From Nephrocerus scutellatus (lineage: Eukaryota > Arthropoda > Insecta > Diptera > Pipunculidae), in contig OX352765.1 of NCBI GenBank assembly GCA_947095585.1, positions 22,474,254-22,538,253 on the forward strand: DNA of 64,000 nt, given 5' to 3'. Below the pieces are notes generated by a model. That model was not told where the DNA came from. It did no database searches and saw only the letters and a program-made list of their open reading frames with translations. Positions within the stretch are counted from its first letter, which is position 1. Every line of letters starts with the position of its first letter. Below, piece after piece: positions 1 to 11,713 of this stretch. Made by a program: the position numbers and the translations under genes.

Positions 1-2100
1 CATAATATCCTTAATTAGGAAAGTAGTAAATCTCTTAGATTAGCTACATATGATGCAATAGATTTTCTTCGCAGTGTCAGCTACTTAGGCTAGGGTTTTC
101 TTAAAAAAAATGCAATAAAATAATGCCTTTGTGTGTTATATAATTGATTTAATTAAATATATAAGTATATTGGATAATAAGAAACTATTTTAGGCAATAT
201 AAGAGCACATGATAATGCATCAAGATTTCGATCCCAATTGCCAAAAGTTACTACAAATTTATTTGTACTGTGCACCCTTTAACAGATCTCGTCTACTACT
301 CTACTATCAGCTTTTTTTACAGTCTACCCTTTCGCTGGTCGTTTGAGTTTGAAAAAATATTCACGTTCATTTGTTTGTCATTTGTGAGTGTGAGTATCCT
401 GTTTTTTAAGGGACAAAGAAAAGTTTTCCTTTATAGTTTTACTCAGTTCCACAAATCGTACCATTTTGGGGTATTTTTATTCCGGCAATAAAAACCATTT
501 ACCCAATTCTCCCATTACATCTTTGTTCTACTCTGCACAGTCGGTAGGAATTCAAACTTTAATCATGAATGTTGAGGACATTTTTTAGGACATTATTTGC
601 ACTTTCACTTCGCTTTGGCATCGAGAAAGTCTGGATCATTGAACTTCGATTGTTATAGGAAACACAAAAGAAAAGGCAAATAAACTCTCCGAAATACCAG
701 ACATTGCAATTAGGACTGGACAATTTTTGTTTCTGTTTTAAAATAAGATATCTCAACTCGAGAAAAAAAGAAGCCAATTAATGTCTAACCTTTGAAAATG
801 GATTAAATGTTTTTGCCCCCAGCTGCTTTTTGCCATTTAAAAGCGTGGCACAATGCCTTAGGATGGCTGTCTGATTATAATCCATTAGAAGTACAAAATT
901 TTCAATAAATTTTCGTGAAATAAATAAGTATTTCCTTCGTCGCCGGCTGTAAATTTGTTCTGCCGCATTCGTAAAAGTAAAGCAACAGGACAACATATAA
1001 TAATTCAAAAATGTTTTTATTTTATGTGGGCGTAAATCCGGCGCCTTCAGCGACAGGCCACTTACCGCACTCTACTGTGCCGCTTCCACGTACACGGATT
1101 TGTCATCGTTTGTCTGTGTTTTTTTCATATGGAACAGCGGGAGGTACATACTTCTTTTAAAATAAAAATTTGTAACGCAAGGTTTTGTGTGTGTTTTGTT
1201 GCTTTTTATGAGTGTTTTAACCACCACCCATGGAAGCTGGGCTTTTGTTTATTTTCATGTAAATAAAAATTTTATTTTTATTTGTTTCTGCGGTGAGTGT
1301 GGAAGGTTGAGATACAGAGCTGAAAAAATTCGATTCGAATAATTTATTCAATTTTTTCCGATTTTCGTCGGCTTAAGCTCGGAAACGGTTTATACGTAAG
1401 TTTTCAATTAATGCAAAACTGTTCCAATTTACGGATTTCACCGTTAATACTTTACAAAGTCCGATATCGGTGCAGGACAACCACAAAAATATTAAAACTT
1501 TATAAAAAAATGAACAAGGTTTTTATTGCTCTTATTGCTCTTGCTCGTATTGAGATACGAATGTGCTGAATTGGTTGGAAAAACAAGTAAGCTGTAGTGT
1601 TCTATTTCGATGAATGTATCATTTAAATAATTTTGTATAATCCGCAGCATACAACTACTATTCATAAAATTTAAAGGGCGTCATATGAACGCCAGTGTGC
1701 ATCGTGCTCATAGCCCTCCAATGTTCTTAAACTCCCTTCAATATAATCCTATCGCTCTAGATTATTTTTCTACTATTGAACGCTACGCTTGCATCAACTC
1801 TTTTGCTAGTTTTAGTAAGTGGATTCCATTGCATGTCATATTTTGCAACGGAAAATTCTTCGCGCCGAAAGGTGCGACAAAATCATTGCCATTTCTTTGA
1901 CTGATTTAAGTGCCTATAGGTTTTTGACACGTTTTTAAATAAATCTCCTTGTTTGATATAAGGCTGTGGCATAAATATCTATGGATAACATTTAGGCTCA
2001 AAAACAAGTGCATCCTACCAACGACAATGTTTATGATCTTCCAACTACTAGAATCATACAGTAATACTGACCCAACGTTAGAACAGTACAGTCGCAAGCC
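1..2100. other. Unassigned AT-rich DNA
   Basis: No gene, RNA or known repeat is recognised here. Short open frames (for example 270-491 and 1685-1900 on plus) have low-complexity, Phe/Ser/Leu-rich translations without a family signature. Around 1020-1100 the DNA is briefly more GC-rich, and on the minus strand a splice-donor-like GGTAAGTG sits near 1065, but no partner acceptor or conserved exon could be joined to it. Confidence 0.5.
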
Positions 2101-2204
2101 TGAGAGAACTAGGTTAGGTTAAGGTGGCTGTCAGTGGAACTGACATACTTAGACCAGTAATGGTCCATTGTGATACCACACGGATCAGGAAGAATTTCTT
2201 CCAC

Positions 2205-2612
2205 CTACTTGATGAACCAATTAGAGCTTCGTATGAAGCATAGGACACTACCAATATCAATGTTGATGAGATCATTAGTGTCGTTGTAGAAGAAAGCTCC
2301 CATATGGAGTTTACGCCTTTGAGAGAGGGCTGGACAAGTACAAGGAAGATGGACGATGGTCTCCTCCTCCTCCTCATACATGCAACTTCTGCAGAAGTCA
2401 TTCGAGAAGACTCCCAGTCTTGCTGCATGCCTGCCTATGAGACAGTGTCCAGTGATGACACCTACACTAGCACCGATGTGCGATCTGTTTTGAGAGACCA
2501 AACAGTTGGAGCCTTTGGGATCCAGCTTGGGCCAGATCTGCTTTGTCGCTATGCAAGTTGTATCGTTTGACCACCTACAGTTAGTTTTTACAATAGCATC
2601 CCGCTTTAACAA
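2205..2612 (-). pseudogene. LINE ORF2 C-terminal Cys/His region
   Basis: The translation contains the usual tail of I/LOA-type ORF2: RSHIGASVGVITGHCLIGRH, then CRSCMYEEEEETIVHLPCTC, a Cys-x2-Cys...His-x4-Cys zinc-knuckle-like pattern, then a Leu/Arg-rich stretch. The spacing between Cys pair and His is close to that of relatives. It continues the LINE immediately 5' on minus but in a shifted frame, which marks an indel between 2612 and 2737. Confidence 0.8.
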
Positions 2613-2736
2613 GAATTTGCATGTAGCGATTGGGATGCCTATGTAACCGTATTCAGGTAAGAAGGGTAGTGTATAGTTCCTTGCAGTTACCCAGAATGTC
2701 TCTGTGCCCCAGCACCCAACACAGGTAGATATTGAA

Positions 2737-3309
2737 CTACTCCGCCATCTCCACGAGAGATGAACGGCAGTTAAGGGCTAAAATTGAAATTATGGAGACT
2801 GATTCCAGGGATTTCAGTGCAGCTTGGCTATCCGAGAATATACGGATATCCTCAGCGGATATGACGTTTCTCTTCAGCCAAGACAATGCTTCACTGATTG
2901 CCATAAATTCAGCCTGGAAAACACTACAGTGATTTGGACGACGAAAAGAGAGGCTAAGATTTAGTTTTTGTGAGAAAACACCTCCGCCGACTCTGTCATC
3001 GGTTTTTGTCCCGTCTGTGTAAAAATGAATGTGTTCATCTTTTTTGTCCCAGAATAATCTGCAGGGGAAGGTGACCTGTAAGTTTTTGTTGAAATGGAGT
3101 TGCGGAATGGTGTAGTCTATGTTGTCTGTGATCCTGACTAAATTCAGGATAGAAGAGTGACTGATTTCATTTCTCGTCGACTGACAGAGAGCATTAAGGC
3201 GAATAGCCGAACTAGCAGCTACTTGCTCGCTGTAAATGTCGAGTGGTGTAAGCTCGAACAGGATGTCCAATGCGGCGGAGGGGTTGTACAAAATGCTCCG
3301 CTCATACAT
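2737..3309 (-). pseudogene. LINE RNase H domain (ORF2 fragment)
   Basis: This 190-codon open frame is the longest in the window. Residues 1-60 resemble the RT-RNase H connector (ALDILFELTPLDI, SAIRL). The RNase H fold follows, with the expected acidic residues visible: D99 in FYTDG, E134 in FQAEFMAI and D160 in IFSDSQAALKSL. The frame stops just before the fourth metal ligand; related sequence continues in another frame (GHRD near 2710). In the family the domain degrades the RNA of the RNA/cDNA hybrid during target-primed reverse transcription. Here it lacks its partner domains and the last active-site segment, so I call it a pseudogene. Confidence 0.85.
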
Positions 3310-3652
3310 AGACTATCTGATCTTTGGACTTTGCTTAATATGTCAAGGTTTACTTTTTTATTTAAGGCAGTCCACCATACAGTCATACCGTGCAGAAGAG
3401 TAGTGGGGTACCACTGCTGTTAGTCATTTAGTCATAAGAGCAGCACGAATAACAATGCTGGTGACCAACAGAAATAGAAATAGCAGTAGCTCAAAGTGGT
3501 ATGTGGTTATGTGGTCAATGCAGGAAGATCCATAGCGGAAGCTAGCTGGTTTGTGTTTAATCAAGGTGTTCTTTAATATGCCACAACAATCTTTTTGCTA
3601 TTATTTTTAAGACCACCCGCCAAATGGGTGCAAAAGCCTCTCCAGTAGCCGC

Positions 3653-3683
3653 ACTCTATTGTTTCTCTTCTAAGGTACTTTGG
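3653..3683 (+). repeat. 31-bp direct repeat, left copy (partner 4030-4060)
   Basis: ACTCTATTGTTTCTCTTCTA and the following 11 bases recur at 4030-4060 with one mismatch. The two copies bracket 346 bp that contain a SINE. The arrangement looks like a long target-site duplication or a local duplication joined to the insertion. Confidence 0.7.
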
Positions 3684-3744
3684 ACTTCAAAATCTTCTGA
3701 CACCCTTTCCAATGTGCAAGACGTGACACTTAGCACACTCATAG

Positions 3745-3990
3745 TTATAAAATGGTCTAGCTTAATGCGGCCATTCATGTTTTGAGTGTTATATTTTTGA
3801 GCACAAATGGAATAGGCCAACAATTTAAGCCATTTCTATGTCAATTTTTAGCTTCAGACGTTTATCAGTTTGTCAGGCGAGAGGTGGGACCGTAGGAAAT
3901 AAGCTTTGTGGTGTTTTTCTGGGATTCGAACTTCAAAGCTCCATCTCAGCAGTCCAACGCACTAACCGCCACGGCTCCTGCTAGCTAGCA
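3745..3990 (-). mobile_element. tRNA-derived SINE copy 1
   Basis: On minus the head carries an A-box-like GTGGCGGTTAGTGCG and the B-box AGTTCGAATCC, followed by a body shared with the copies at 5.8, 6.7 and 24.9 kb: TCCCACCTCTCGC, GCTTAAATTGT, CCATTTGTG and TGGCCGC...AAGCTAG. It is the most diverged of the copies. SINEs of this type are transcribed by RNA polymerase III from the internal boxes and mobilised by LINE machinery. The 3' boundary is approximate. Confidence 0.75.
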
Positions 3991-4029
3991 TAGGTTTCCA
4001 ACACCAAGTTTACACTATTAAGTAGTAAC

Positions 4030-4060
4030 ACTCTGTTGTTTCTCTTCTAAGGTACTTTGG
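4030..4060 (+). repeat. 31-bp direct repeat, right copy (partner 3653-3683)
   Basis: Matches 30 of 31 bases of 3653-3683; the difference is ACTCTG instead of ACTCTA near the start. See the left copy for interpretation. Confidence 0.7.
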
Positions 4061-5838
4061 TTATTATTCCGCTTTTCAAATCTACTTGTAAATATTCAAT
4101 CGTAATTATCGTATCGTATTATTATTCTTATAATCATCTCCGCTTTGTTTTTCTTTAAAACTTTGATTGTGGTTTGAATCTCGGTTCTAGTTTTCTCGGT
4201 TTAAGTTTCTTCGGATTATAGTTAATTTAGCAAATTTTTAAATTTTCATTTCGTCAGCTTCAAAAAGGTGCGCAGTATATATTCTCCTGATCCCATATCC
4301 AATGTAAGTGAATAGTCCAACATTTTGCTGGTCAAAAACAACCGAGTTTGTTTATTATTTGTAATCTGATTAAAAGGAAATGCCAATATATGTGTCGCTT
4401 GTTTAAGCAACTACTTTTGAATTCCCTTTACTAGACACTGGTAGCCACAGTGACCGGTTGCCCTTTATGAAAGTTGAAACTCTGGGTCAAGTCAGTAAAT
4501 GAAAAACCATCAGTATATAATGCTCAAAGGTAAAAAACATTGATACTGCAAGAGGAAATGAAGGATTGACTACAAACAATGCCGGAAATGAAATGTTATT
4601 GAACTGCTTGCTTGATTCGAGGATTTCTGATGCCGCTTTGAAGGGAAGCTTCATGTGAATAATGTTCTCTTTATGCAGCTCTTTATGCAGGACTATGCGA
4701 CTCCTTCTCATAAGCTCGCTTACTCGTATTTTATGCAAAGCGATTCTGTAGCAAGAACATCAATAATCAGCAGGTAGCTGAACAACTGGTCGCATTAATA
4801 ATTTATTACCAATGCTCCAGCTCTATAGACACAGGTGGAGCGAGCGGTACATCTGATGTTAAGTAGTGAATGCACTGTTCCCTTCAGGATTAGGATGTCT
4901 TTTACTTAATCGGAATTGAAAACTGTACGAGTAATTCCTCGTCGTAACGTGCTCTTGACACAATGAACAAAAGGATGCATATCGAATACTGCTCTGTTGT
5001 ATGCATGCTCCTTTTGCCGTCCTCATTCACTGGGAACAGATCGAGTGCTACATATCCAAGTGCCAGCCGTAGTATATTCATACCTCTTGTTCAGTTTCAC
5101 AAACCGGCACCATATATTGCCGCAATGGTTGTGTTGTGATGTGTGTCCCAGTGAACGATGATCGCGTATGTAAATAGTAAACAATAATTTATCCATTTGC
5201 ATCGACGTCGTTGAAGCGTGTCGCGCCATTGTTAAGAAAAGCAAGGAAGCTTAAGAAATTGCACAGGTCTATACGATTCGATGAGTTCAGTGTCGTAGCT
5301 GGAGATACATGAGTGTAGGCCTCTTTGTTCGGAAAAGATAACTAAATAATCTTTATGACATAAAATGCTCAGTAGTTGGTTAATAAGCAAACATAATTTT
5401 CCAATCATCTTTCGCTTGATTTGTTTAGTAATACCAACTTTTTGCTCACCATTATTTTGGCTATGAACACTTCCATAGATGAAACTAGTGTTAACAAAAC
5501 AATGTCGCAGACTGTAAGGAACAAGGTTTAGCGATAAAAGGAAAGGTTTCGCCCCTCTGAGCAACTTATTCGCCAAGTTATTGATAAATTTTGAATCTTT
5601 GACTTAACTCGATACAAGAGCAATAAGAATACGAATCAATTAATTCAAGATTTCAAACCACAAGACCATGATACAAGTCATTTGTTTGGTGAATAGTCGA
5701 ATGGAAATGGAAAATCAGTTGGAAGCTGATCCCCTTTTTTTATCAAAAAATGTTGCTTTGTGATTTAGTCAATTTCTTCATAGCCGTATATCGAATGAAA
5801 ATAATCCACAAGGCACAAGGGGTTCATTAGGCCTAATT
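4061..5838. other. Unassigned DNA, no gene seen
   Basis: Short frames on both strands (for example 4487-4738 and 5232-5576 on minus) show no recognisable motif. No tandem repeat or transposon boundary was found. Confidence 0.45.
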
Positions 5839-6133
5839 AATAATATTTGGCGCGACAGACCATTGCCGTCCAAGGCCTAACTTCTCGCGACCATTTGTGC
5901 TGCACATGTGAATTTTTGGACACAAATGGAAGGGACCTACAATTTAAGGCCGGATCCGAACGGCGAATTGAGAAGCTTTCCGTTACAAGGTATTATTAAT
6001 TACTCTCGGAACGTTTGTCACCCATTCGCGAGAGGTGGGACACCGTGAATAATACTTTTGGTGTTGCTGGGATTCGAACCTGAACCTCCTGCGCAGCAGC
6101 CATGTGCATTACCACTGAGCCACGGCGCCCACC
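5839..6133 (-). mobile_element. tRNA-derived SINE copy 2
   Basis: This is a full-length copy of about 290 bp. On minus the tRNA-like head has A-box TGGCTCAGTGG and B-box GGTTCGAATCC, both matching RNA polymerase III promoter consensus, followed by the shared body and an (ATT)n-like tail at 5839-5852. It aligns along its whole length with the copies at 6712-6997 and 24889-25178. The head still has both boxes, but the sequence does not fold as a mature tRNA with an acceptor stem, so it is not annotated as a tRNA gene. Confidence 0.88.
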
Positions 6134-6711
6134 TGGTTTACATGCTGAGCATCATTGGTCCGCACTTCTTTAAAAATAAGGTCGGAGCGAATGCTACTAG
6201 CAATCGTGATCAATGCCAATCGGCTATGGTGATCGTTAAGATCAATATAAATAATTGGTAATAATTTGTTTCCAAACTTTCTTAAGATTATCCTGGAGGA
6301 CTTTTAGTTTCAACCATACAGTGAACAAAACTACTAATTTATTGAAAAGAGATTATGTGATTTAACGACGACATTATGTGAGGTTACTGGTTTATGCTTA
6401 TAAGCCACAAACAACTGACGCTTTTGTAATTAATATAACTCGCTTTATCTCGAAAATAAGGCCTCATTTCCTTGAAAAACTATTACAAAATTTAACTGAT
6501 CGAATGCGATGCATTAGAGCTAGTAGTTATGTAAATATGAAGTACAATTAAAAATAAAAAATCGAAGGAATATAATTTACAATTTATCCCATTCCTTACG
6601 TTTGTGGCCGGTTTCAAGTTTTTTTTTAATTCTTTCTGAATTATTTAAAAATCAATAAGGAAAAAAGAACACGAAACTAAAACGAGTCTAATGCTTTCAA
6701 AAATGGATCAT
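6134..6711. other. Unassigned spacer between two SINE copies
   Basis: AT-rich DNA with no recognised element, separating two SINE copies in the same orientation. Confidence 0.4.
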
Positions 6712-6997
6712 AATAATAATATTCGGCGCGACTGACCGTTGCGGTTCAAAGCCTAGCTTCTCGCGACCATTTGTGTTGTGCATGTATATTTTTGCACACA
6801 AATTGAAGGTACCTACAATTTAATGCTGTATCCTAACGACGAATTGAGAAGCTTTTTGTGACAAGCTATTACTCTCGTATTGTCAGACATTCGCGAGAGG
6901 TGGGATCGTGAAAAATACTTTTGGTGTTACTGGGATTCGAACCAAGAACCTCTTCCTTAGAATTCCATGCACTTCTTCACTAAGCCACGGCAACCAA
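6712..6997 (-). mobile_element. tRNA-derived SINE copy 3
   Basis: Same family and orientation as the copy at 5839-6133. On minus the head reads GGTTGCCGTGGCTTAGTGAA with an intact B-box GGTTCGAATCC. The tail at 6712-6722 is (TAA)n on plus. The A-box region has diverged at its end (TTAGTGA). Copies 2 and 3 lie about 0.6 kb apart in the same orientation. Confidence 0.87.
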
Positions 6998-7610
6998 AAA
7001 TAATGGATATGGTCAGGGAAATTTCAAAAACCTCTAATGGTAAGTGGGATGGGTTGTAGTGTTGATGCCTGCAGACAGATTGAAGACGTGCCTGATGACT
7101 GCCTTGAAAACAAGTGAAACAAAGTCATGAGTTGATAAAGTATTATTTGCTGGTCCCAAGTGAAATTTCAATTAAAATATCAATACTAAAAGAAAAACGG
7201 ACAACAAGTTCATGATGCATGCAATCCAAAATATGATAGCTCTTATTTTCTTTAAATAGCAAACACGTGTTCCAAATTGAAATTGAAATTGAAATTAAGC
7301 GTTCCCCGGTATATAAACCTTCAGATGGCCCTTAAGGGTCACAGTAACCATCAACATAATGACATAAAATTTCCTGCTCGGGATCGCCACTACAAATTGC
7401 CTTGAAAAATGCCTTGCCTTGAAGTGTATTGCAAGATTTTTTTGTGGCCTTCTATATAAAGACTAAAAAAACTGAGTTTTTGTTGAAAAGGAGCTAAATT
7501 AATATGTGATGAGCCCATGTAACAATAACACCTTAAGCTAAATCCTAAAAATCCTAATTCAGTATTAAGTTCATGTCTTCTAGTAACTTCAACACCACGT
7601 CTGGTTTTCT
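6998..7610. other. Unassigned DNA
   Basis: Nothing recognised apart from a short (GAAATT)n-like run near 7275-7300. Confidence 0.4.
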
Positions 7611-7614
7611 TTTG

Positions 7615-7692
7615 TACAGTGATACCATAAACTGGAGGCCACGACCAGACCCCGGTTGTACAGCCAAATATGATGATGATGATACCCGAAAG
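7615..7692 (+). repeat. Possible LINE 3' tail ending in (GAT)n
   Basis: GACCCCGGTTGTACAGCCAA followed by ATATGATGATGATGAT resembles the 3' end of RTE-like elements, which commonly finish in GAT/ATG-type microsatellites. A related end occurs at 26,560-26,585 (CCCGGTTACAAAGCCAAAAA then TGATGACGAT). Only the tail is visible, so family assignment is tentative. Confidence 0.4.
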
Positions 7693-9864
7693 GCAACACA
7701 AATAATACTTAAAAGAACAACGCCTCCAAGTAGGATATTCAATTAATTATTACAATGAAAGTCTCCATAATTTGGATTCATTTCAAAATCTACAACACAG
7801 ATAATTTTATCATTAGGGGAAAAGCAAATGCTTCTTGTAAAGTAGAAGTGGATGCAACAAATGTTAATAAGACAAACAAAATTCCATTCGCCCATTTTAT
7901 TGCAACAAAGACTGACTACAGGGGTTGGATACATTGTTGAACTCCTAATGTCGTTCGGTGCACAACAACACAAGGCATAAAGTACTTATTCATGCAACAG
8001 ACGATAACCACCAGAAAGCAGGCAACAACAACCAAAAATAATAAAAGCCAACGAGATGAAAAATTCTGTTGTGAAGCTCAGCCTCAGCTAGTCCTGTCTA
8101 CTCATTGCATTGGAAAGAAAATCTCGGCCGCCACTACACACGAACGTAAAGCAAAAGGAGGATGAAGAGGATATAAACAGGAAGGGATAAAAACTTAACC
8201 CACCGTATTTTTTATTCTTCTTTTGTTTTTTTTTTTGCGGCTGCTATCACACAACGACAGCTTTCACTCTAACGCTTTCAGCATCAGCGTACAGCTAGAA
8301 GAATTCCCCAACAGCAGCAGCATACCTACTCTTGAATTATCCTTTCACGAGTTTGCAGGACCCATTAATTTTTAATAGCTGTTTAAATATGTATCTCGCA
8401 CTCTTGAAGGATTCGCAAACATAACACCGACCGGAAAAACACATCGAGAGAACTGTAACAGACGCGAGGAATGAAAGGACTCGCATAGGCAACAGTGGCG
8501 GAAAGAAAAAAGAAAAAATGAAACAACAGCCGAAAGCGGAAGCTTTGTAGCGTTTTTTTTTTTCACTTTGGCGGTGTGTCGCACTTGTTTTTCTTTTTTT
8601 ATTATTTGTTCTCCACTTGTTTTATAATTAAAATTAAATTTGTTATTTTGTTATAACACACAAATCCATGAGTGATGTTGTAGCACGAAAAGTTTAAATT
8701 ACTCCTTTCCTTTAGAATTAATCGGGAGAGCCATGTCAATAGTTAGGCGATACAATTTGTAAGAAAAATAGAAAACGAACGCAATTCCGACTGTTTCGAA
8801 TATATACCGTTACGGTGCGTGTCTTTTCAGTGATAATTCGGCTAAAATAACCATTTGTATCCGAGAGGTGACAAAAACAAAATAAATCAAAAATGCACGT
8901 TCCAGAGCACACGTCTATTTCCGGCGCCTTCCTGAAAATAACTGAACTCAACTGACGGCCGTAGTCGGTCGTAGCGGTTTTTCGGTGTTCGTGTTGTGTT
9001 CGTAAAAAAATTGTGTTCGGTTCGCTGGCATAGCGTTCAGAGCAAAAGCGATTCTCTTCCGAAATGCAATTTTATCCACGTTTCGGAGAGTGTTGTTGTT
9101 GCGGTGAGTGGGTGGTTGTGGTGAGGATGACAGGTGACAGGTGACAGCTGACAGGGCAGCATAAAACGAACCTGAACCTGGACCTATGACAACATTATTG
9201 ACACGCACCAAGTTATCCGCTATACCACAAACAGGGGAAATTTTCTCTTTTCTTCGAATCATCTCTTACCATTCGTGAGCGCTTGCGCCAGCTCAGCTCA
9301 TTGTTTTTCGAACGAAACACGTGCTTCACTTTGTTTTGATTTACAAGCGAGTTTTTTTCGTTTTATTTTCCACAAGCGTTGACTAAAACGCATTAATCTC
9401 ATTGGCTAAATATGTGCAAAATGGTGATGTATTTTGTAGGCTGACGCTTCGCGACTTTGTCTAACCAAGATGAGGGTTGGTTGGCGCCAAAGAATGGGTG
9501 ATATGATAACTGAATGGAATTTCTTTTCGCTCTCACGCCTATGTGTTGCATCGCTTGTGACTGAGGACTTGGGGTGGCTAATGGGATACGTTCTTTTGTG
9601 GTTGGAGTGTGAATTGTTTTGCACTTGAGTTTTTTCTTTTGCTCCCACCTCCAACATATTGGTTTTTAAATTAGGCTAAAAAATAGTGGACTGAAATGTC
9701 AGCCCGCACCTTGACCCAGTTATAGAATTTGTGTTTGGATAAAAGCTATCTGCGTGCGGCATATATGCATATATGCAAACAAAAGGATGTTTGACAACAA
9801 CAAAAACGTTTTCTTTTTCTACTCGGTCAAAATGAATATCGCATGAATATTTCTGTATCGTTTA
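7693..9864. other. Unassigned DNA; GC-richer patch 8.9-9.3 kb
   Basis: No coding family is recognised. The stretch 8940-9150 is locally GC-richer, with GT-rich sequence (TTCGGTGTTCGTGTTGTG) and a donor-like GCGGTGAGTG near 9100. This could be a 5' untranslated exon of a host gene, but no core promoter or downstream exon can be tied to it. Short ACAGGTG tandem copies lie at about 9129-9155. Confidence 0.4.
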
Positions 9865-9865
9865 T

Positions 9866-9962
9866 TATCTATACTAATATTACAAAGAGGCTATGTTGGT
9901 GTATGTATAGAAAGTTATCTTCGAAACTACTGAACCGATTTCGTTTCAAATTTCGCTGGTAT
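9866..9962 (+). repeat. Insect-type dispersed repeat (CTACTGAACCGATTT motif)
   Basis: Contains CTATACTAATATTACAAAGA and, about 40 bp later, GAAACTACTGAACCGATTT. Sequences of this form are scattered widely in insect genomes and are often ascribed to Helitron-like non-autonomous repeats; that attribution is from memory and not shown here. It abuts the RTE fragment that follows. Confidence 0.45.
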
Positions 9963-10066
9963 TTAAGACAAAAATATATTTTACGGTTCCATAAATAATC
10001 CTCAATCCACGTTAAAGGAGAGGAGTGTACGTTGAGTGAAGAAAACTTTTTTATAAGATAATCATA

Positions 10067-11100
10067 CCATACTGCAGTCTTTCTTTGTGATTCAATCCGC
10101 ACTCGGAGCACCATACCAACAAGATAGTGGTCCGAGTCGATGTTGACACCTTGGTACGTTCGTACCGTCATCAGGTTCGGGTTGTGGTGGTAATTTTATC
10201 AACACGTGGTCTATTTGGTTGCGAGTTGCTCCATCAGGATTGTGGATATTTTTACGCGCAAACCTTGTACTCGCAACGACCAAATTATTCCTTGCTGCTT
10301 CTCTAGACTCGTTGTTCATTTTCATTAGTTTTCTCGTCTAAGCTATGGGTGCCAATGTACTGCCTGACTACTGGCTCCCTACTTATTTTAGCATTCATGT
10401 GCCCCAGATTGATTTTTACAACATACTGAGGGCATGCATGGAGTTCCCGTTCGACTGATTCAAAGAATTCTTCTTTTTCATCATTCGGGAATTCCTCTGT
10501 AGGTGCGAGAACGTTTATGAGGCTTATGTTTTCAAATTTGCCCCGCACGCGAAGGGTGCATAGCCGTGCATTTACTGCTTTAAAGCCTATAACGGTGGGT
10601 TTCATTTTTTTGCAGACTAGAAACCCCACCCCGAGCACATGATGTCTTGCATGAATGCTGTAATATATGTCATATTCTAATTTTTGTAAGACACTATTCC
10701 CCGCCCACCGCATCTCCTGGATTGCTGTTATGTCAGCCTTATATTTAGATAGGGTATACGCCAGCTGCTTTGCAGCTCGCGCTCTATACAGTGAGCGTAC
10801 TTTCCATGAGAAAATTCTTAAATCGTTTAGCCGTTTTCGTTGCCGTGGTCGTCTTCGATCATCAATGTATCCGAGGCTGATTTTGGGTTCCGAAATAATA
10901 ATTTTTTACGGGCGAGGTGATTGGCCTCGCGCCAATGCTCGCTTACTTTGAAGCGACTAGCCCGATCGAACCGCTTTTCCTGCATTGGAGCAAATTTACC
11001 GGCGGCCACCACGTGGAGGCTTGATCGTACTTTCAACAGTCAGAGATAGCCTACTGCAATTCCAGAGCATTCTGTGTTATTCCCCCTATTCTGCTGATGG
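10067..11100 (-). mobile_element. RTE-like LINE, 5' region plus endonuclease (copy A)
   Basis: On minus, a 5' leader with CCTCCACGTGGTGGCCGCC (complement of 10,990-11,035) leads into NDLRIFSWKVRSLYRA and then the apurinic-type endonuclease. Homologous leaders occur at 43.33 kb and 49.88 kb on plus, so this is one family. Only the endonuclease portion remains; there is no reverse transcriptase behind it. Frames shift near 10,310 and 10,170. RTE identity is inferred from the QEMRW, IDHVLI and SDHYLV motifs typical of that clade. Confidence 0.8.
10092..10745 (-). pseudogene. RTE-type AP endonuclease domain, broken
   Basis: Visible motifs in order on minus: KADITAIQEMRWAG (with the catalytic Glu), GVGFLVCKKM, VIGFKAVNARLCTLRVRGKF, ISLINVLAPTEE, DEKEEFFESVERE, INLGHMNAKI, then in a second frame GATRNQIDHVLI and, in a third, RTYQGVNIDSDHYLVGMVL. 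In the family these residues nick target DNA to prime reverse transcription. The usual GDxNAK motif reads GHMNAK here, so a catalytic Asp is lost, and two frameshifts break the chain. Confidence 0.82.
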
Positions 11101-11619
11101 CTGACCGCCAATATTAGTTATGTTTGCTAAACTCTTTCTGCAATCCTTACTATGTAAGTGTATTAACTCCTTTGCATTATAAAATTGTAAAAAGCACTAG
11201 ATATTTCTGTGTTTTAGGAAAAGATATATTTTTAAGTTTCAATTTACATAAAAAAAAAGACAAATATAATATGGTTAAAGATAATGAATACTTTGGGCGT
11301 CCATTTTGGAGCATCCGGCTCGAAGGACCAAACTTATGTTTGAATTGGATGGATTGAAGAATTTTAACAATAAAACAAGTTCCCTACCGTGGAATTTATG
11401 GTGGTATTTTAATTCATGGTATTATAATAATGAACTATTCACCCGATGAATACAAGAAAATAATTTGTAGTACATACGGTAATACATGTTTATTGACATG
11501 TGGTAGTTTTAGAGAATTCAAATTTAAGTGTGTGCTAAATTGTGATATTAATTATATGATTAAATATAACTAAATAAATAACTCAAAAATAACTATGTAA
11601 CAATAATTTACAATATAAT
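11101..11619. other. Unassigned AT-rich DNA left of the foldback-like element
   Basis: No feature recognised. A short plus frame at 11,124-11,357 has no family signature. Confidence 0.4.
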
Positions 11620-11635
11620 ACCCAAGTAACAATTT
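11620..11635 (+). repeat. Left terminal inverted repeat
   Basis: ACCCAAGTAACAATTT pairs with the reverse complement of 23,046-23,061 with one mismatch (A/G at position 10). Sequence outside is AT-rich and ends in AAT. Beyond 16 bp the two ends share only the general TTTGCT/CAGA theme. Confidence 0.65.
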
Positions 11636-11713
11636 CAAGCAAACTATTCTCTGAATTTGCGAAAAGTAGTTGCCTAATAGCAAAATTTGCGAAATTCTGA
11701 GAGCTGTTATTTA

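Larger units (their letters stand above)
2105..3425 (-). mobile_element. I/LOA-like non-LTR retrotransposon, truncated 3' half
   Basis: Read on minus, this runs from the end of a reverse transcriptase (about 3425-3300), through an RNase H domain (3309-2737) and a WVLGHRDILGNC-like RNase H C-terminal helix (about 2735-2690), into a Cys/His C-terminal region (2612-2205) and a 3' tail ending in AACCTAACC near 2110. That order is the normal 3' half of ORF2 in I/LOA-type LINEs. The 5' part (ORF1, endonuclease, most of RT) is absent, as expected for a 5'-truncated insertion. At least one frameshift separates the RNase H frame from the C-terminal frame, so it is dead. Assignment to LINE ORF2 is firm; the exact clade is inferred. 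Confidence 0.85.

Noticed and set aside
2105..2120. Telomeric TTAGG-type repeats (GGTTAGGTTA at 2,110 and 49,659)
   Set aside because: Only one or two units are present; the first is exactly at the 3' end of a LINE, where such tails are usual in flies.
9866..10066. Part of the adjacent RTE copy
   Set aside because: The ACTGAACCGATTT motif is a separate dispersed repeat and does not match the RTE leader or endonuclease in the other copies.
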